Below are positions 1-12,106 of a DNA stretch of 64,000 nt, piece after piece. Source of the stretch: Allodiplogaster sudhausi (Eukaryota; Nematoda; Chromadorea; Rhabditida; Diplogasteridae); NCBI GenBank assembly GCA_945643635.1, contig CALZFC010000001.1:8035001-8099000 (forward strand), written 5' to 3'. Both the position numbers and the translations under genes were made by a program. The notes below the pieces were generated by a model. It was not told where the DNA came from. It saw only the letters and a program-made list of their open reading frames with translations, and made no database searches. The stretch's first letter is position 1. The number at the start of each line of letters is the position of its first letter.

Positions 1-3000
1 CAACCCGGGCCGGCCAGCAGCCACCACAAGGTATGATCTCGCATGCCTCAGCAGCAGCACCCATGACCCCTCCCTCGCCCCTCCTCATCCCCATCTCCCC
101 CCTCCAGGGGTTCCGCCCCAATTCGATGCATTATTCGCTTAACGAGAAGAGACACAAATGCTGCACATTTACAACTGGGAATAAGGGGCAGAAAAGAAGA
201 GAAGAAAAAAAATGTCTTCCCGTACCCGAGATCGGGCGCGTTCGATAATCCGTTCGGAATGACCTTGACGTGTTTTTTTCTCGCGCATTTGTACCGCATC
301 CTTTTATCAGCCCTTACTTTCGGTATGCTTCTTATATTTATATATAACCGATTAAATATCCATCGTTTTCCTTTCGCACATTTTCCTTGCGAGCATTTTA
401 TAGATGAGCTCATAGAGCTATTAAAGCTTCTTGGCCTAACTCCGAGTCGCGTTGTCTTTCGCCTACAGTAACCGTTGCTTACTTACCGTACACGCCCATG
501 CTATCGTATACTCTTCGTCTTTGCAGGAGATGATTACAGTACCCGTTCCTCACTCTATTCCATCGTCAGCGTCTTCATTCTCTCTTTCAATGGACGCCAC
601 GACAACCACGACGCCCTCGGATGCTATCTCTCGAAATCTTGCCGCTTTTCTACAGTCTACAGGTTTATCTGACTCTCTCTCTCTCTCTCTCTCTCGCTCT
701 CGCAATATTCCTCACTCTCTTTCCCTATTTATCATTCTCTCTCTCCATCGCAATTCATCTCTCTCTTTCCCGCTCTTAATCTTTCTCGTCATGATTTCTC
801 ATAAGTCTCTTTTCTCTCGCTTCCTAAATTATCATCACTCTCCCTCCCATTTTAATAGTTTTCATTGGGCTTCTAGCAAGCCCAAATATGACATTTTCTT
901 GCCCTGAATGAGCCATAAAAGTATCACGTGAAAAGATAAAACATTTGTAATTCACAATGCTAGTCACATTTTACGATTGTCCCATTCCCTTAGCGCTATT
1001 CATGATAAACAATTCAGGGAGAGGGCACCAATAACTATAACATTCATATATGATTGGGTCCGTGAACTGACGACAAATGCTGAAGAATATATGTATCATA
1101 GATATGGAAAGAAAAGTGACAAAATAAATGAATAAGTAAATATGAAAAAAGATATTCGAATTAATTAATGAAAAAATGATAAACAAGATAAATAAATTAG
1201 TAACTGAATGGAGAAAAATAATAAATGATTTAATAAAATCTTTTGCAGCAGCAGGAAACAAAGACACAGACGATCAGACGTCTTCGGGCGATCTTTCCTC
1301 CTCCTTTCTTCCATTTATCGCCAAGTCCGCAGCGGTCATGCAGAGCGAAGTCGTTCAGGTCGGTACAGTAATTAATACGTAATAATAAAAACATTAGTAA
1401 AAAAATTACATTATTAAAGTAATTCAACAACTATTAAGCTTAATTACTTTAAAGGTAAAAGAAACGCAACCGTAATTTCCCTGACCTTTGTAGTCGTATC
1501 TCTCGAAATCAAAGGTTCTCGCATTCGCGTCGTCCAAAAGGGCGCGAATTCAAGAGCGAATTTTTCTCTCATCTAAATTAACAATCGAGAAACTCGTTTT
1601 AAATGGAAGCGAATGAAAAAAAACAAAATGGAAACTAATTAAACCGTGTCCTGCTGTAGCGTCATCCGGAGCTGCACGCCGCACTTCAATCTCAACAGCA
1701 GCAGCAGCCTCAGGCGCTGCCGAAATCAGAGTCACAGTCCCTTATTCCGCCGGGTAAGGTCTTTACTTTGCTAGACTGCTTTTTTACCATAACTATGGTG
1801 CAAGCAATTTTGAAATTTTTTTAAACTAAAATTATATTAATTAATTTCTACCCTTTACACGGGAACAAAAACCGAATAAATGAGGTATTGAAGCGGAGAT
1901 TACGGTAGCTGTAATTTTCTCGCCAGGACCCGGCGTGGTACAACAGATCGCCCAGTCGGACATCGTGACGGTGCAGCCGAGGAAGCCGCCGTCGGCAGGT
2001 GGACGTGGCACCGTCGGCCTCGCCGTCCATGTCGACGGCTATCTCTACCATGGCAAGAAGACGAGGTGAGAGGCGGGAGATTCAAAAGGGTTTTTTGCTT
2101 TAAATTAAAAAAATGTATATCTATATATACTTCCCTTTATTGTGTGGCAAATCGTATTTCAATTTAATTTTTTTTTTCAAAGTTCTCGCTGTGAAAAGGG
2201 GGGAGTAAATTGGATGATACGAGTGGCTTTCCAATAAATTGTCCTTCTCCACTTTCAGACTTGACGGAACGAAGCTTCTTTACTGCCTCGATCGCACCAA
2301 GTACAACTGCATGGCAGTCGCCGAGCTCTTCCCGAGTGGCGCTTTTCGAGCCAAGCGGCCCCATACTGGCCATGCGCCCAATCCGGAGGAGTGCGAGGTG
2401 AGAGAGCGAGAGACAAGGAGACAGGGAGAGCGAGAGAAAGCGTAAGGGAACGAGAAAGTGAGAGAGCGAGTGAGGAAGCATAAAAGGGAGCTCGAGAGAG
2501 CGAGACGGAGAGGGAGAGAACCAGAGAACAAAAAATCGAGATCAAATAATCATTGAGAAAAAAATTTAAAAAAAAAGGTAGAGCTTTTTGGCTTGAAAAA
2601 TCGATATAAATTTTGATATCATGAATATTGCGCCAGATTTTTTTTTTATGAATAGTTAATTGTATTATTACTATTATTGCTAATTGAAATGCAAAAACTG
2701 AAAACAGGTGCGTTTGGCGAAGCGTCTGATGCGCGAGCGCGCGCGCGAGCATCCCGAGTTCACGTCGAAGGAGATCATCCGTGACATCCTCGCCGATCCC
2801 ACCCTCTCCGACGAGGCCAAGCAGAGACTCTGTAAGGGCTTTTATCATTATTATTATTATTATTAACCATTAATTATTTATTTTTAAGATTCATTAATTT
2901 TTCTAAAATATAACATTTTGCTTATTAAAATATCTAGCAATAAGAAGATTGGTGAAGAAAATTATACAAAATCTCCTTAAACCTTGTTAGCAAACTACAC

Positions 3001-3958
3001 ATCGCTCCGAAAGTTCGTCTCTCGCGGCCGCCAGAGCCACCGCAAGGCCGCGGCTGCCGTGACGACGACGACGAATTCTGTGCAGCAGCCGCAGCATCTC
3101 CAGCAACAGCAACAGCAGCAGCTCCAGCTGCTTCAGGAGGCGCGTCTCTTTGACGAGAAGCCCATGGTCGATCAGATCAACAGCTTCGGAGTGCGTCTAT
3201 AATTTTTTTTCAAATATAAAAATGAATGCATTTATGTATATCATACATATTACATTCATTAAAAAAGCTTTAAAATTAATTAAGAAATTAATTCTCCCTA
3301 ATTAGCCCTAATCATTCCAGTCTGCCGAACTCGCAGCGCTCTTTGCCCAAGTGGCCGCAGCGTCCGCCGCCGCGCCCGTCATGGTCTCGTCCGCCTTCTC
3401 GACCACCATGCCGTGCGGCAACTTGGCCACGTCAGTTGCTGTTTCTCTGTTCTCTACCTCTCTCACTCTCTGTCTCTCCCTCTCTCTCACTTTCTCTCTC
3501 TCTCTCACTCTCTCTATGTCTCCCTTCCCTCTTTCCCCTCGGCCTCTCTCTCTCTCCTGTCTCTCCTCTCTCTCTCCTGTCTCCTCTCTCTCTCTCGCTC
3601 CCTCTTCTCACTCTCTTCTCTATTCTCTCTTCTCTATCCTCTCGCTCTCTCGTCTCCCTCTCTTCTCTATCCTCTTCCCTTCTCTCATCTCCCCTCTCTC
3701 TCTCTCTCCTATCTCTGTCTCTCCCTTCTCTCACCCTCTCCTCTCTCTCACTCTCTCTCTCTCCAGTTTCCCCTCTCCCTCCTCCGCCAACGACGAGCTC
3801 ACCCGTCTGGTGCGCGAGCTGCAACGCCAGCAGCAGCCTCAGCCGCCGACTCCTTCGCTCTCTTCGGCCGCTTTTCTCGCCAAGGACGAAACGGACGATG
3901 AGCCAATTGCCCCCGTCACTGCCGTCATCAGCACAACGACTGCTCAAGTAAGAATGAA

Positions 3959-3989
<31 letters not shown>

Positions 3990-5913
3990 AGCGAGAGAGA
4001 GAGGGGGGGGGAAGAGAGAGTGTGAGAGAGAGTTGGGGGTTAGAGCGCGAAGTATGTAGACAACATAATCTATAGATGCCAGGGCCGGGCAAAGAATAGA
4101 ACGAATGCAGAAACATTTCGCAAAGTTTCGCATCAGAGTACCATTAGAAATTCTGAGCCGGCCATTTGACTGAGAAAGTTGTTAATTGGCGGGAATACCG
4201 TTTCTCCCAGGACGTCGCTCTGCCCGCGTGCTCGGCCGCTTCGTGCTCCTCTTCATCTGGCGGCGGCGGCGCGCCTTCCACCAGCTCGGCCGCCGGCGGC
4301 GTCTGGCAGACGGTCGAAGTCGACGTCATCGACTTCTCGCGCATGCCCGATGACGGCAACGCGTACATCTTCCATGCAAGAGATACGGTATGTCGTCATT
4401 CTGTGTGGGACCAGCTAGCGGTTAATTTGGAAATAATGGATGTTAGAAGGGCTAGAAAAATATGGAGGAGTCAAATTATTTTAAAAAAAAAACAATTTGG
4501 CGAGAAAAACTAGCAATAAATTATGAAGAGAAAAAATAAAAAAATAAATAAAAAAGTTCACCCAAAATGACGGTACTCACTTATCAGGTGTCCCGTTTCT
4601 CTTACGCGTCTGCGATGGAGGACACGTGCGCGCCGTCGCTCCTCGTCGCCATCAAGAAGCTCTTCTTCTTCTTCGGCCCCGCTCACGTCGTCCGCATCGA
4701 CGCGTCCTTCCGTGGTACGTGTGATAATTTATGCGCTTTAAAAAAGTCGAAAACTCGTGTTTGAATTCGCGCCCTTTTGCCTGACCCTATTTAAAGAGAG
4801 AACATGTGCTACAATTGTGAGAAATTTTAAAATAAATTACAGTTGAGATTCGTTCACGTTTAATATCATTTTAGAGGAGTAGAAATAAACATTCCAAAAC
4901 GCTTGAAATAGTAAAATAATGGCATGTATTCCTGATTATAGAATATTGCTATATCAGTGATAATAAATGGGACATAAACTTACGCATTATCAGAGCACGC
5001 GCTCGAGGCCGACCTCGCGCTCCTCTTCCCGCTCACCACTGTCGACTACATCGTCGAGCGGAAGACGCCGTCGGGCGCGCTCATTCCGAGGTTGGCGGGA
5101 AAATTTGAATTTCAAAAATATTTTTCCTCCCATTTACGGGAAAAATTGTTTGTGTATGTGAATTTATTAGCAAAAATGCAATTACATATGTATGTTTCTA
5201 AAATAGTAAAAGAGTAGTATGTAATATTGTTGATTGACTGATGGTAGAGTAAGGCAAGTATTTCTATGTATATATTTCAAATAGTAGTATTATTGATTGG
5301 TTAATAGACGAGAAGCGGCCATGATGAAAGAGCGGATCTTCGCGTGGATCATCGAGAGCGGAAGGAAGGACTGGTCGCGTGCGCTGCCCGAGATCAAGTA
5401 CGCACACAACACGGAGTGGATCGAGGAGATTGGTCAGACATTCGCATTCTTTTTATTACTCATTTCATCTTAAACCGTTAATTATAACAATTTCTCGGGT
5501 TTTTTTACTGTTACGTAATGATATTATGGTACCAATAATATGAAGTTTTGAATTAAATGCAAATTCGGCCTTACCCATATAAATCAGCTTTAAAATAAAG
5601 GAAATAGTATACAGTTTGTGAAAATGTTTTAAAATATATTTTATAATAATAATAAATTATAAAGGAAAACCTTGAAGAGAGCACTCCACTCGAGAAGTTC
5701 TTCGCCCGCCACCTGCCGACGGCCACTTCGGCCCACTCGGCTTCCTCGCGCTTCTCGGCTGAAGAGAACAACGAGAGCCACGACGGCATGAGTGACGATT
5801 GCTGCTGCGAGGAAAGCGTCGTCGGCGGGCAGTTTCATCATGGTAAGGCTATTTTCTCTCTCTCTCTCACTCTCTCTTTCTCTGCCTCTGTCTCTCTCAC
5901 TCTCTCTCTCTCA

Positions 5914-5946
<33 letters not shown>

Positions 5947-6523
5947 GCTTTCTCTCTCGCTCTCTCTCTCTCTCACTCTCTCTCGCACTCTTGTTTCCTC
6001 AAGATTTTGTTACTTTCTTACCTCATCAATTATAAGAATCAGTGAAACAAAAAAGCTTGTTTCATTTTCTATTATGGAGACAGCTTCTCATAAGCTTTCA
6101 TTTACCTCTTTTTTTCATTTTCCGGCTACGACAAACTCTTTGCAGTTCATCATGGAAAGGCTATTCTCTCTCTCTTTCTCTCTCTCTCTCACTGACCCTC
6201 TCCCTCTCACTCACTCTCTCGCTCCCGGTCTGTCTATCAGTCGCTTTTTCTCTCTTTCACTCTCGATCTCGCACTCTTGTTTCCTCTAGACTTCGTTACT
6301 TTCTCAGCTCACCAATTCTAAGAATCAGCGAAACAAAACAACTTGTTTCATTTTCTAGCCTCAGCCAATTTTTTTTAAAATTTATACGTTTCGTTACTTT
6401 TTGTATTGCATTCTCACATACAGAATGCATACATACATACATACATATGTACACTACTAATTTGCAGACGAAATCTTCGACCTGTCACAAGTGAAGAGTG
6501 AGCCGCTTGCCGAACGCGCATAA
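1..6523 (+). CDS. FLYWCH zinc finger plus integrase-core protein (domesticated, 5' partial)
   Basis: Sixteen exons chain in phase to a TAA at 6521-6523, giving 669 codons open at the 5' edge. Exons: 1-30, 527-662, 1249-1358, 1660-1753, 1927-2065, 2259-2397, 2708-2831, 2991-3190, 3321-3430, 3767-3947, 4211-4387, 4588-4714, 4994-5090, 5308-5432, 5678-5842, 6468-6523. Residues about 135-215 look like a FLYWCH-type zinc finger: GYLY, LLYCLDRTKYNC, then HTGH. A Q-rich, low-complexity linker follows. From about residue 454 an integrase (rve) core is recognisable: VDVIDFSRMP, then YIFHARDTVSRFSYA, RIDAS, REAAMMKERIFAWI, DWSRALPEIKYAHNT and TPLEKFFAR. Aligned by eye to KRBA2/SCAND3-type integrases, Asp, Asp and Glu remain, but the usual DNG and HPQSQG blocks are lost. 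The C-terminus holds VKSE, a sumoylation-type motif. The many introns argue for a host gene rather than a live element. A nuclear DNA-binding role is inference; the start lies outside the window unless translation begins at 530. Confidence 0.75.
663..1248. other. intron with CT microsatellite
   Basis: Intron of the FLYWCH-integrase gene. It opens with a (CT)n tract at about 671-760 and is otherwise AT-rich. No other gene signal seen. Confidence 0.6.
1435..1560. repeat. short dispersed repeat, copy 1
   Basis: Copy of a roughly 130-bp family seen at least seven times in the window. Recognisable blocks are CGTAATTT..CCTGACC, GTCGTATCTCTCGAAA, TTCTCGC and GGGCGCGAATTC. It lies in an intron of the FLYWCH-integrase gene. 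Confidence 0.55.
2398..2530. repeat. GA-rich microsatellite in intron
   Basis: Imperfect (GA)n tract starting right at the donor site of exon 2259-2397 and reading GA on the sense strand, the opposite of most intronic tracts here. Confidence 0.7.
3431..3766. repeat. CT microsatellite filling a whole intron
   Basis: The entire intron between exons 3321-3430 and 3767-3947 is (CT)n/(CTCTCC)n on the sense strand and ends in the acceptor CTCTCCAG. It produces long spurious Ser/Leu open frames. Confidence 0.85.
3957..4040. repeat. GA microsatellite in intron
   Basis: Sense-strand (GA)n shortly after the donor GTAAGA of exon 3767-3947. Confidence 0.75.
4730..4872. repeat. short dispersed repeat, copy 2
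   Basis: Reverse-oriented copy of the 130-bp family: GAATTCGCGCCCTTTTGCCT, then AGAGAGAACATGTGCT, then AAATTACAGTTGAGATTCGT. It sits in an intron. Confidence 0.6.
5843..6300. repeat. CT microsatellites and internal duplication in last intron
   Basis: Two (CT)n tracts (about 5850-5995 and 6165-6285), each followed by near-identical text (GTTTCCTCAAGA/GTTTCCTCTAGA, then ATCAGTGAAACAAAA/ATCAGCGAAACAAAA). A local segmental duplication inside the last intron of the FLYWCH-integrase gene. Confidence 0.65.
6080..6150. repeat. dispersed repeat shared with 12668-12736
   Basis: CAGCTTCTCATAAGC.TTCATT followed by a T-run and CATTTTCCG.CTACG.CA.ACTCTTTGC recurs almost exactly at 12668-12736, so it is part of a dispersed element or a duplication. 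Confidence 0.6.
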
Positions 6524-8190
6524 TAAGAAAATGAAGCCAAGAGAGAAGTCTACGTCATCTTTTTTGTGCTATAAAAACGTTAATATTGTATGTAAATAGT
6601 ATGCTCGAGCCATGTCCGTCCAGAGAACTCTAAAGAATAGTATTCACCCATCCAAACTACTTTGATTTCCTTTTACTTTTGCCATTTTCAATCCCGGCTG
6701 TTTCTTTTTTTGTGTTGTTGAATGCTCTGTGAGAATCGCGCGATATGCTCAACAAGAAAGTTACCTATACTACTTTTAGAAATATCCTACGTATGTATGA
6801 ATGTAATCTCGTCAATCTAGTTGCATTTAGATCTTCTTAGCATCTTTTATTACTGTCAGAGCAGATGTGTCGTCTTTTATTTGTTTTATTCTCCTTCAAA
6901 CTCCATAGAAAAGTCGTGTGAAATGCATGTGTTGTTTCTCATTCTCGGAAGAAAAAATCGTTCTTTCTACAAACGTTTGTGTTTCACTTGAACAGATGCA
7001 TTCTGTAGTGGTTTACAAGGCCTTTTTGAACACCATTTGCATTTCCGATAACGCTAATGTTTTTTCTCGTCATAATTCTAATGTTTTGGCGCCTGAATAT
7101 CTGTATAGTATTCGTCATCAATTTTAAAATATTTATATTTTAAAAAGTTTTTTTTTCTCTCTAGACAGGCAGCCGCAAGTAGTTATTTACTATTCTGGCT
7201 TTTTCTTGTGCATCTTCTGTTCTATCTTCCTTGGAAGACATTGTTATTCAAAGAAGTCTGATACAAAAACGTATTTTAGTGTGTCTCGATAGTATTCGTC
7301 TCTCTTCATCAGAATCCCGCATATTCTTTGCATATTACTCCGCAGATATAATACTAACCTTGCGAGCGAGCGTAGGACTTCCGTCGGTGTCATCTGAACA
7401 AATATGTATGTACATGTGAGAACAATCTTTTCATTTCACCCGTTCTTTCAATGATTTCTTTGTTGCCGGTGCCGCGCTTCTCCACCCGGCCAGAATTGCA
7501 TTATATTCAAATATATACATACATATATATTTTTTATCCTATCCGGTCCTCTTGTTCACTCGCATTGTCCACCCTCCGAATTGCTCACTCGCATTGTCCA
7601 CCCCCGAATTGTCCACTCGCATGGTCCACCCTTGAATTGTCCACTCGCATTGTCCACTCCCGAATTGTTCATTAGCATTGTTCACTCGCGCTTTCACATA
7701 CTTACCTTAACCAGAAACGCCGAAGAGTATTCCTCTGCAAAATTCTCGTGCATACTTCTTTCTTGCTCGAATCACGAACCGTTCTTTCACCGATCAATAC
7801 CATCTGTGCTAAAACTTAAACAAAGAAAAAAACATTCAGCGCCGTTCAAGATTCACTCTTGTGAAACTAATACAAATTTTACTGTATAGTTGTAATTGTT
7901 TTTACTATTAACTAATTTATATTTTAAAACAACAAAAAAAAAGTTTGAATCTTGCACAGCGCTCCGCTCTGACGGGCAACGCTCAATTTGAAGTCGATCA
8001 ACATTCGTAATTCAATGTCTTTCATTTCGACTTTCAATCTAATAAATATATGATTTTATGCTTCCTGGACACATAAAAAAAATTTTCCGAGACTAATTAA
8101 AGCGGATTGCAAGGCTCATTTATCTATAAAAAAGAAGTAAACATGGAGTTGCAAAAATATGTACATACATACATACATTCATAATACATA
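6524..8190. other. 3' flank and intergenic, no gene seen
   Basis: AT-rich sequence after the FLYWCH-integrase stop codon. Apart from the tandem repeat at 7550-7690 and CATA microsatellites I see no coding exon. Several short open frames lack the G/C-ending codon use of the real exons. Confidence 0.5.
7550..7690. repeat. tandem repeat, about 24-bp unit
   Basis: About five imperfect units of the form GAATTGTCCACTCGCATTGT separated by CCACCC/CCACTC. Confidence 0.75.
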
Positions 8191-8671
8191 CAGTCCCGCC
8201 CAACATTTCAAGTACATAGATTAATCAGATTAATTAGATTAATCTAAATAATCTCAATTGATTTTTCAGCGCTCAGGATGCATTTCAATAGAGTTTTCAG
8301 GTTAATCTAGACTAATTCGACGCTGTTAAACTCGTTGGTAACATTATTTTCTCAAAATAAGTTGACATTAACGAGAAAATTCAAATTTTTGCCAGAAACT
8401 CGTTCGAAAAATGCAGCGCATTGCGCATGTAATGCAGTACATTGCGCACCATTTTCAAACAGTTTTCTGGAAAAAATATGAATTTTCTCGTTAGTGTCAA
8501 TTATTTTTAAGAAAATAATGTTACCAACGTATTTAGCAGCGTGGAATTAGTCTAGATTAACCTGAAAACTCTATTGAAATGCGTCCTATGCGCTGAAAAA
8601 TCAATTGAGATTATTTAGATTAATCAAATTAATCTAATTAATCTATGTACCTGAAATGTTGGGCGGGACTG
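8191..8671. mobile_element. palindromic MITE-like element A
   Basis: Starts CAGTCCCGCCCAACATTTCA and ends with its inverted form TGAAATGTTGGGCGGGACTG. The arms pair over nearly the whole 481 bp around a centre of GCGCATTGCG-type repeats. It is flanked by TA on both sides, as expected for Tc1/mariner-type insertion. No coding capacity. Confidence 0.85.
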
Positions 8672-9961
8672 TACATACATACATATGTATTTCTATTTGG
8701 TGTTCCACGAGAGATATGCTGCAAGGGTAACACGACACGTCTTGGGTGTTGAATAAAGTCATAAGATTCTCTGGGAATGTCTGGTACCCGCTTCTGCTCC
8801 CATTAGTGCCCACGCAATTTGTTACGCGTTGTTATCTCATATTGTCAAAGAGGGAAAAGGAGACTTCTCAGAATTATTTATTCACCACTTGGACTATGTC
8901 ATGATTCCCAATCAGTGCGAATAAAAGTTAATCCTCTTTTATTTAAAAAAAAATTCAAGAAACTGGTTTATTTTTTTTTATATTGTGTTTGTTAGTCCTT
9001 TTTACGCTGGAAAACGTGTTGTTAGAATATTGTTGAGTCGAGAACAGAGAGATTTGTTTTCGTCAAGTTACTTCATGCAGACCAAGATGCCGTTCTGCTT
9101 CTTTGTTGTCTCCATTTTCATTTTTCGATAATTTACCTCCTCCATTCATTGCTGTGATACATTCGGTTGCTTCAGGATTATTATATTCCCTCGGGAAAGT
9201 TGGCGGTCATGCGGAAATGATTGTTAAATATGGTTAAAGAATACTAGGAAAATAATTAATTCAGGCCCTGCGGCGGGTTGATCACTCGGATATTCACAAT
9301 CCGTGAGACCCGCTTTCTTCCATCTAGACAGTGCGAAAATCGGGAATTTCGATTTGAGCCTTCTATTTTAGCAAGTCTAATATCTCCCCAAGGGAGTGCA
9401 ACCTTTAATTGTTTGAATTTAACAATTAAGGTACTCTTAATAATCTTTCAAATGCATAATCTTTCGGCTAAAGTACATTCTTACAATTAGAATTCGGTCT
9501 ACCTTAAAATTAATCCCCAGTTATGAAGACAACAAGTGCACTTTGGCAGAAACAGAAAGGAAGTGCTTGCCATTAGCGGCGTGCGTAGAGACGTCCAGAT
9601 AAGTCACCATTTACTTATATGTATGTACCTGGGCGGCGATCTTCTGCCCTCGTCTTCTCTGGAATTAACGAAGACATCCTTCGTTAAACACAGTAGGACA
9701 TTTAAATTCTCTAACTGCGTCCTTTCATATTGAATGCTCGTCACTCTATCGTCATGGAAAAAAAGTTAAATTTAAGTTTCCTTTCTCTAATTGTTCCGAA
9801 TTATTTTTCTTACATTAGCATCTCGGCGCATTCATCATTCGCGTCTCCACCATTTCCTGATCTCATTATAAATGGAATTAGGATACGATGCTTCAAGATA
9901 AGAAGATACAAATGCGTCAAAGATCCGTTTTCGTATTCTTCATCTCGCTATATACAACATA
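8672..9961. other. intergenic, no gene seen
   Basis: AT-rich sequence between two palindromic elements. No supported coding or RNA feature. Confidence 0.5.
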
Positions 9962-11589
9962 CAGTCCCGTCCAACATTGTTGGGTCCGAAATTAATCCGA
10001 TTAATTAAATTAATTTAAATTATTCAAACTGGAATTGCGAAGTGCTGAGGACATGCCGTGCGATTTCGTCGGAGGGTTTTATGTCTTTTTTCATTGCGCA
10101 TAACCCTGGAAAAACCGTTTTCCAAAATATGCCGTAATGACAAAGATCTGTCAATTTGACAAAGCTACGCTGTTTAGCGGAATTTTTTGCTAGGTGTTTG
10201 GCTGAGAAACGAGCAGCCAAACTACAAACAACAAATTAGAGTGAAATTTTCTGAGCGCTTCTTATTTTGTTTAAGTTTCTTCCTTTGGTTTGCTGGAGTT
10301 TCTTATCATTTATAGGTATAAATGATTAGAAAAATGGAAAATAAGAAAAATGGAAAACAAAAAAAAATTATCATGCAAAGCATTGAACCCAGGACCTTAA
10401 AATTCACAATAAACCGCTCTCGCAACACACCACACGTAGCTTGGGAGCGAGGGAATCTACCTTTCCTATCACATTGTCCACAGCGTCACCAAAGAACCGT
10501 GGAGGATGACGATTCAAGGGGCTTGTCTGGTTAATTTTTGCAAAGCGTAGACCGCAACACTTTTCATTGCAAAGAGTTGATAATCTCTGCGATCGACCTC
10601 TCTCTCTTCGCTGTCTCTCTCATTCTCTCTCTCTCTCACTCTCGCTCCCTCTCTCTCTCTCTTTCTCCGTCTCGTTCACAAATACTCTCTCTCCGTCTCT
10701 CTCTCAATCTCTCTCACTCTTTCAATCTATCCCCTCCTTGCTTTCTCTGTCGTTCTCTCTCTCTCTCTCACACACACACTCTCTCTCTCTTTCTCTGTCT
10801 CGTTCACAAATACTCTCTCTCTCCCTCTCTCTCTCTCAATCTCTCTCACTCTTTCAATCTATCCCCTCCTTGCCTTCTCTGTCGTTCTCTCTCTCTCTCT
10901 CTCTCTCTCTCGTTCAATATATCTCTCTCAGCCTCGTTTTATCTCTCTCCTTCTCCCCCTCTATCTCTCCCTCTTATTTCGATCTCTCTTCTTTCTAAGT
11001 GATAACTGCATTTCTGGTTGATTTTTGGTCGGGTCCGGTCAGGATAGAAAAGGTACATTCCCTCGCTCTCAAGCTTCGTGTGGTGTATTGCGAGAGCGTT
11101 TGATTGGGAATCCTAAGGTCCGGGGTTCAATGCTTTGCAAGATAAATTTTTTTAAACAGAAAATCTTATTTTCCATTTTTCTTATCATTTATACCCAAAT
11201 ATGATAAGAAACTCAAGCAAAACAAATGAAGAAACTCAAACAAAATAAGAAGTGCTTAGAAAATTTCACTCTAATTTGTTGTTTGTAGTTTGGCTGCTGG
11301 ATTCAGCCAGCTCGTTTCTCACAATCAGCCAAACACCTAGCAAAAAATTACGCTAAACAGCGTAGCTTTGTCAAATTGACAGATCTTTGTCATTACGGCA
11401 TATTTTGGAAAACGGTTTTTCAAGGGTTATGCGCAATGAAAAAAGACATAAAACCCTCCGACGGTTATGCGCAATGAAAAAAAAACATAAAACCCTCCGA
11501 CTTCAGCACTTTGCAATTCCAGTTTGAATTATTTAAATTAATTTAATTAATCGGATTAATTTCGGACCCAACAATGTTGGACGGTACTG
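9962..11589. mobile_element. palindromic foldback element B with microsatellite core
   Basis: Left end CAGTCCCGTCCAACATTGTT and right end AACAATGTTGGACGGTACTG are inverted copies, flanked by TA. The arms (about 9962-10560 and 10990-11589) pair at length. The core, 10590-10995, is a duplicated (CT)n block with CACACACA. Each arm carries a tRNA-like module (10385-10460 and 11060-11140). No transposase frame seen, so it is non-autonomous. Confidence 0.8.
10590..10995. repeat. CT microsatellite core of element B
   Basis: (CT)n with an internal duplication: GTCTCGTTCACAAATACTCT and TTTCAATCTATCCCCTCCTT each occur twice. It generates meaningless Ser/Leu-rich frames. Confidence 0.8.
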
Positions 11590-11623
11590 TATGTATGCTT
11601 GTCTTTACATATTTACATATGTA

Positions 11624-12106
11624 CAGTACCGTCCAACATTTCTTGTACATATATTAATTATATTAATTATATTAATATAAATAATTTCAATTGATTTTTA
11701 AGCGCTCATGGCGCATTTCAACGTAGTTTTCTGTTCAAACTAGACTAATTCGATACAGATAAATATGTTGGTAACATTAGTTTCTCAAAGAAAGTAGACG
11801 CTGACGATAAAATTCATGTTTTAGCCCGAAATTATTTGAAATATGCAGCGCAATTACGCTGCACTAAATGCGCAATTGCGCTGCATCTTTAAATTGGATT
11901 TCGGGCTAAAACATGAATTTTCTCGTTAGTGTCTACTTTCTGTGAGAAACTAATGTTACCAACGTATTTATCTGCATCGAATTAGTCTAGTTTAAACAGA
12001 AAACTACGTTGAAATGCGCCATGAGCGCTGAAAAATCAATTGAAATTATTTATATTAATATAATTAATATAATTAATATATGTACCAGAAATGTTGGGCG
12101 GTACTG
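11624..12106. mobile_element. palindromic MITE-like element C
   Basis: 483 bp bounded by CAGTACCGTCCAACATTTCT and its inverted form ending ATGTTGGGCGGTACTG, flanked by TA. Internal layout parallels element A (TTGATTTTTAAGCGCTCA; AACGTAGTTTTCTGT; GTTGGTAACATTA) but the sequence has diverged. Only 34 bp separate it from element B. Confidence 0.85.

Noticed and set aside
3343..4025. Overlapping 160-230-residue Ser/Leu-rich and Arg/Glu-rich open frames, with similar ones at 29652-30510, 41295-42032, 45100-46196, 46859-47191 and 48378-49434
   Set aside because: They are translations of (CT)n/(GA)n microsatellites, open in several frames at once and crossing proven introns; no protein signal.
11060..11140. 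Functional tRNA gene
   Set aside because: A- and B-box-like motifs are present but no acceptor stem or full cloverleaf can be drawn; better explained as a tRNA-derived repeat.
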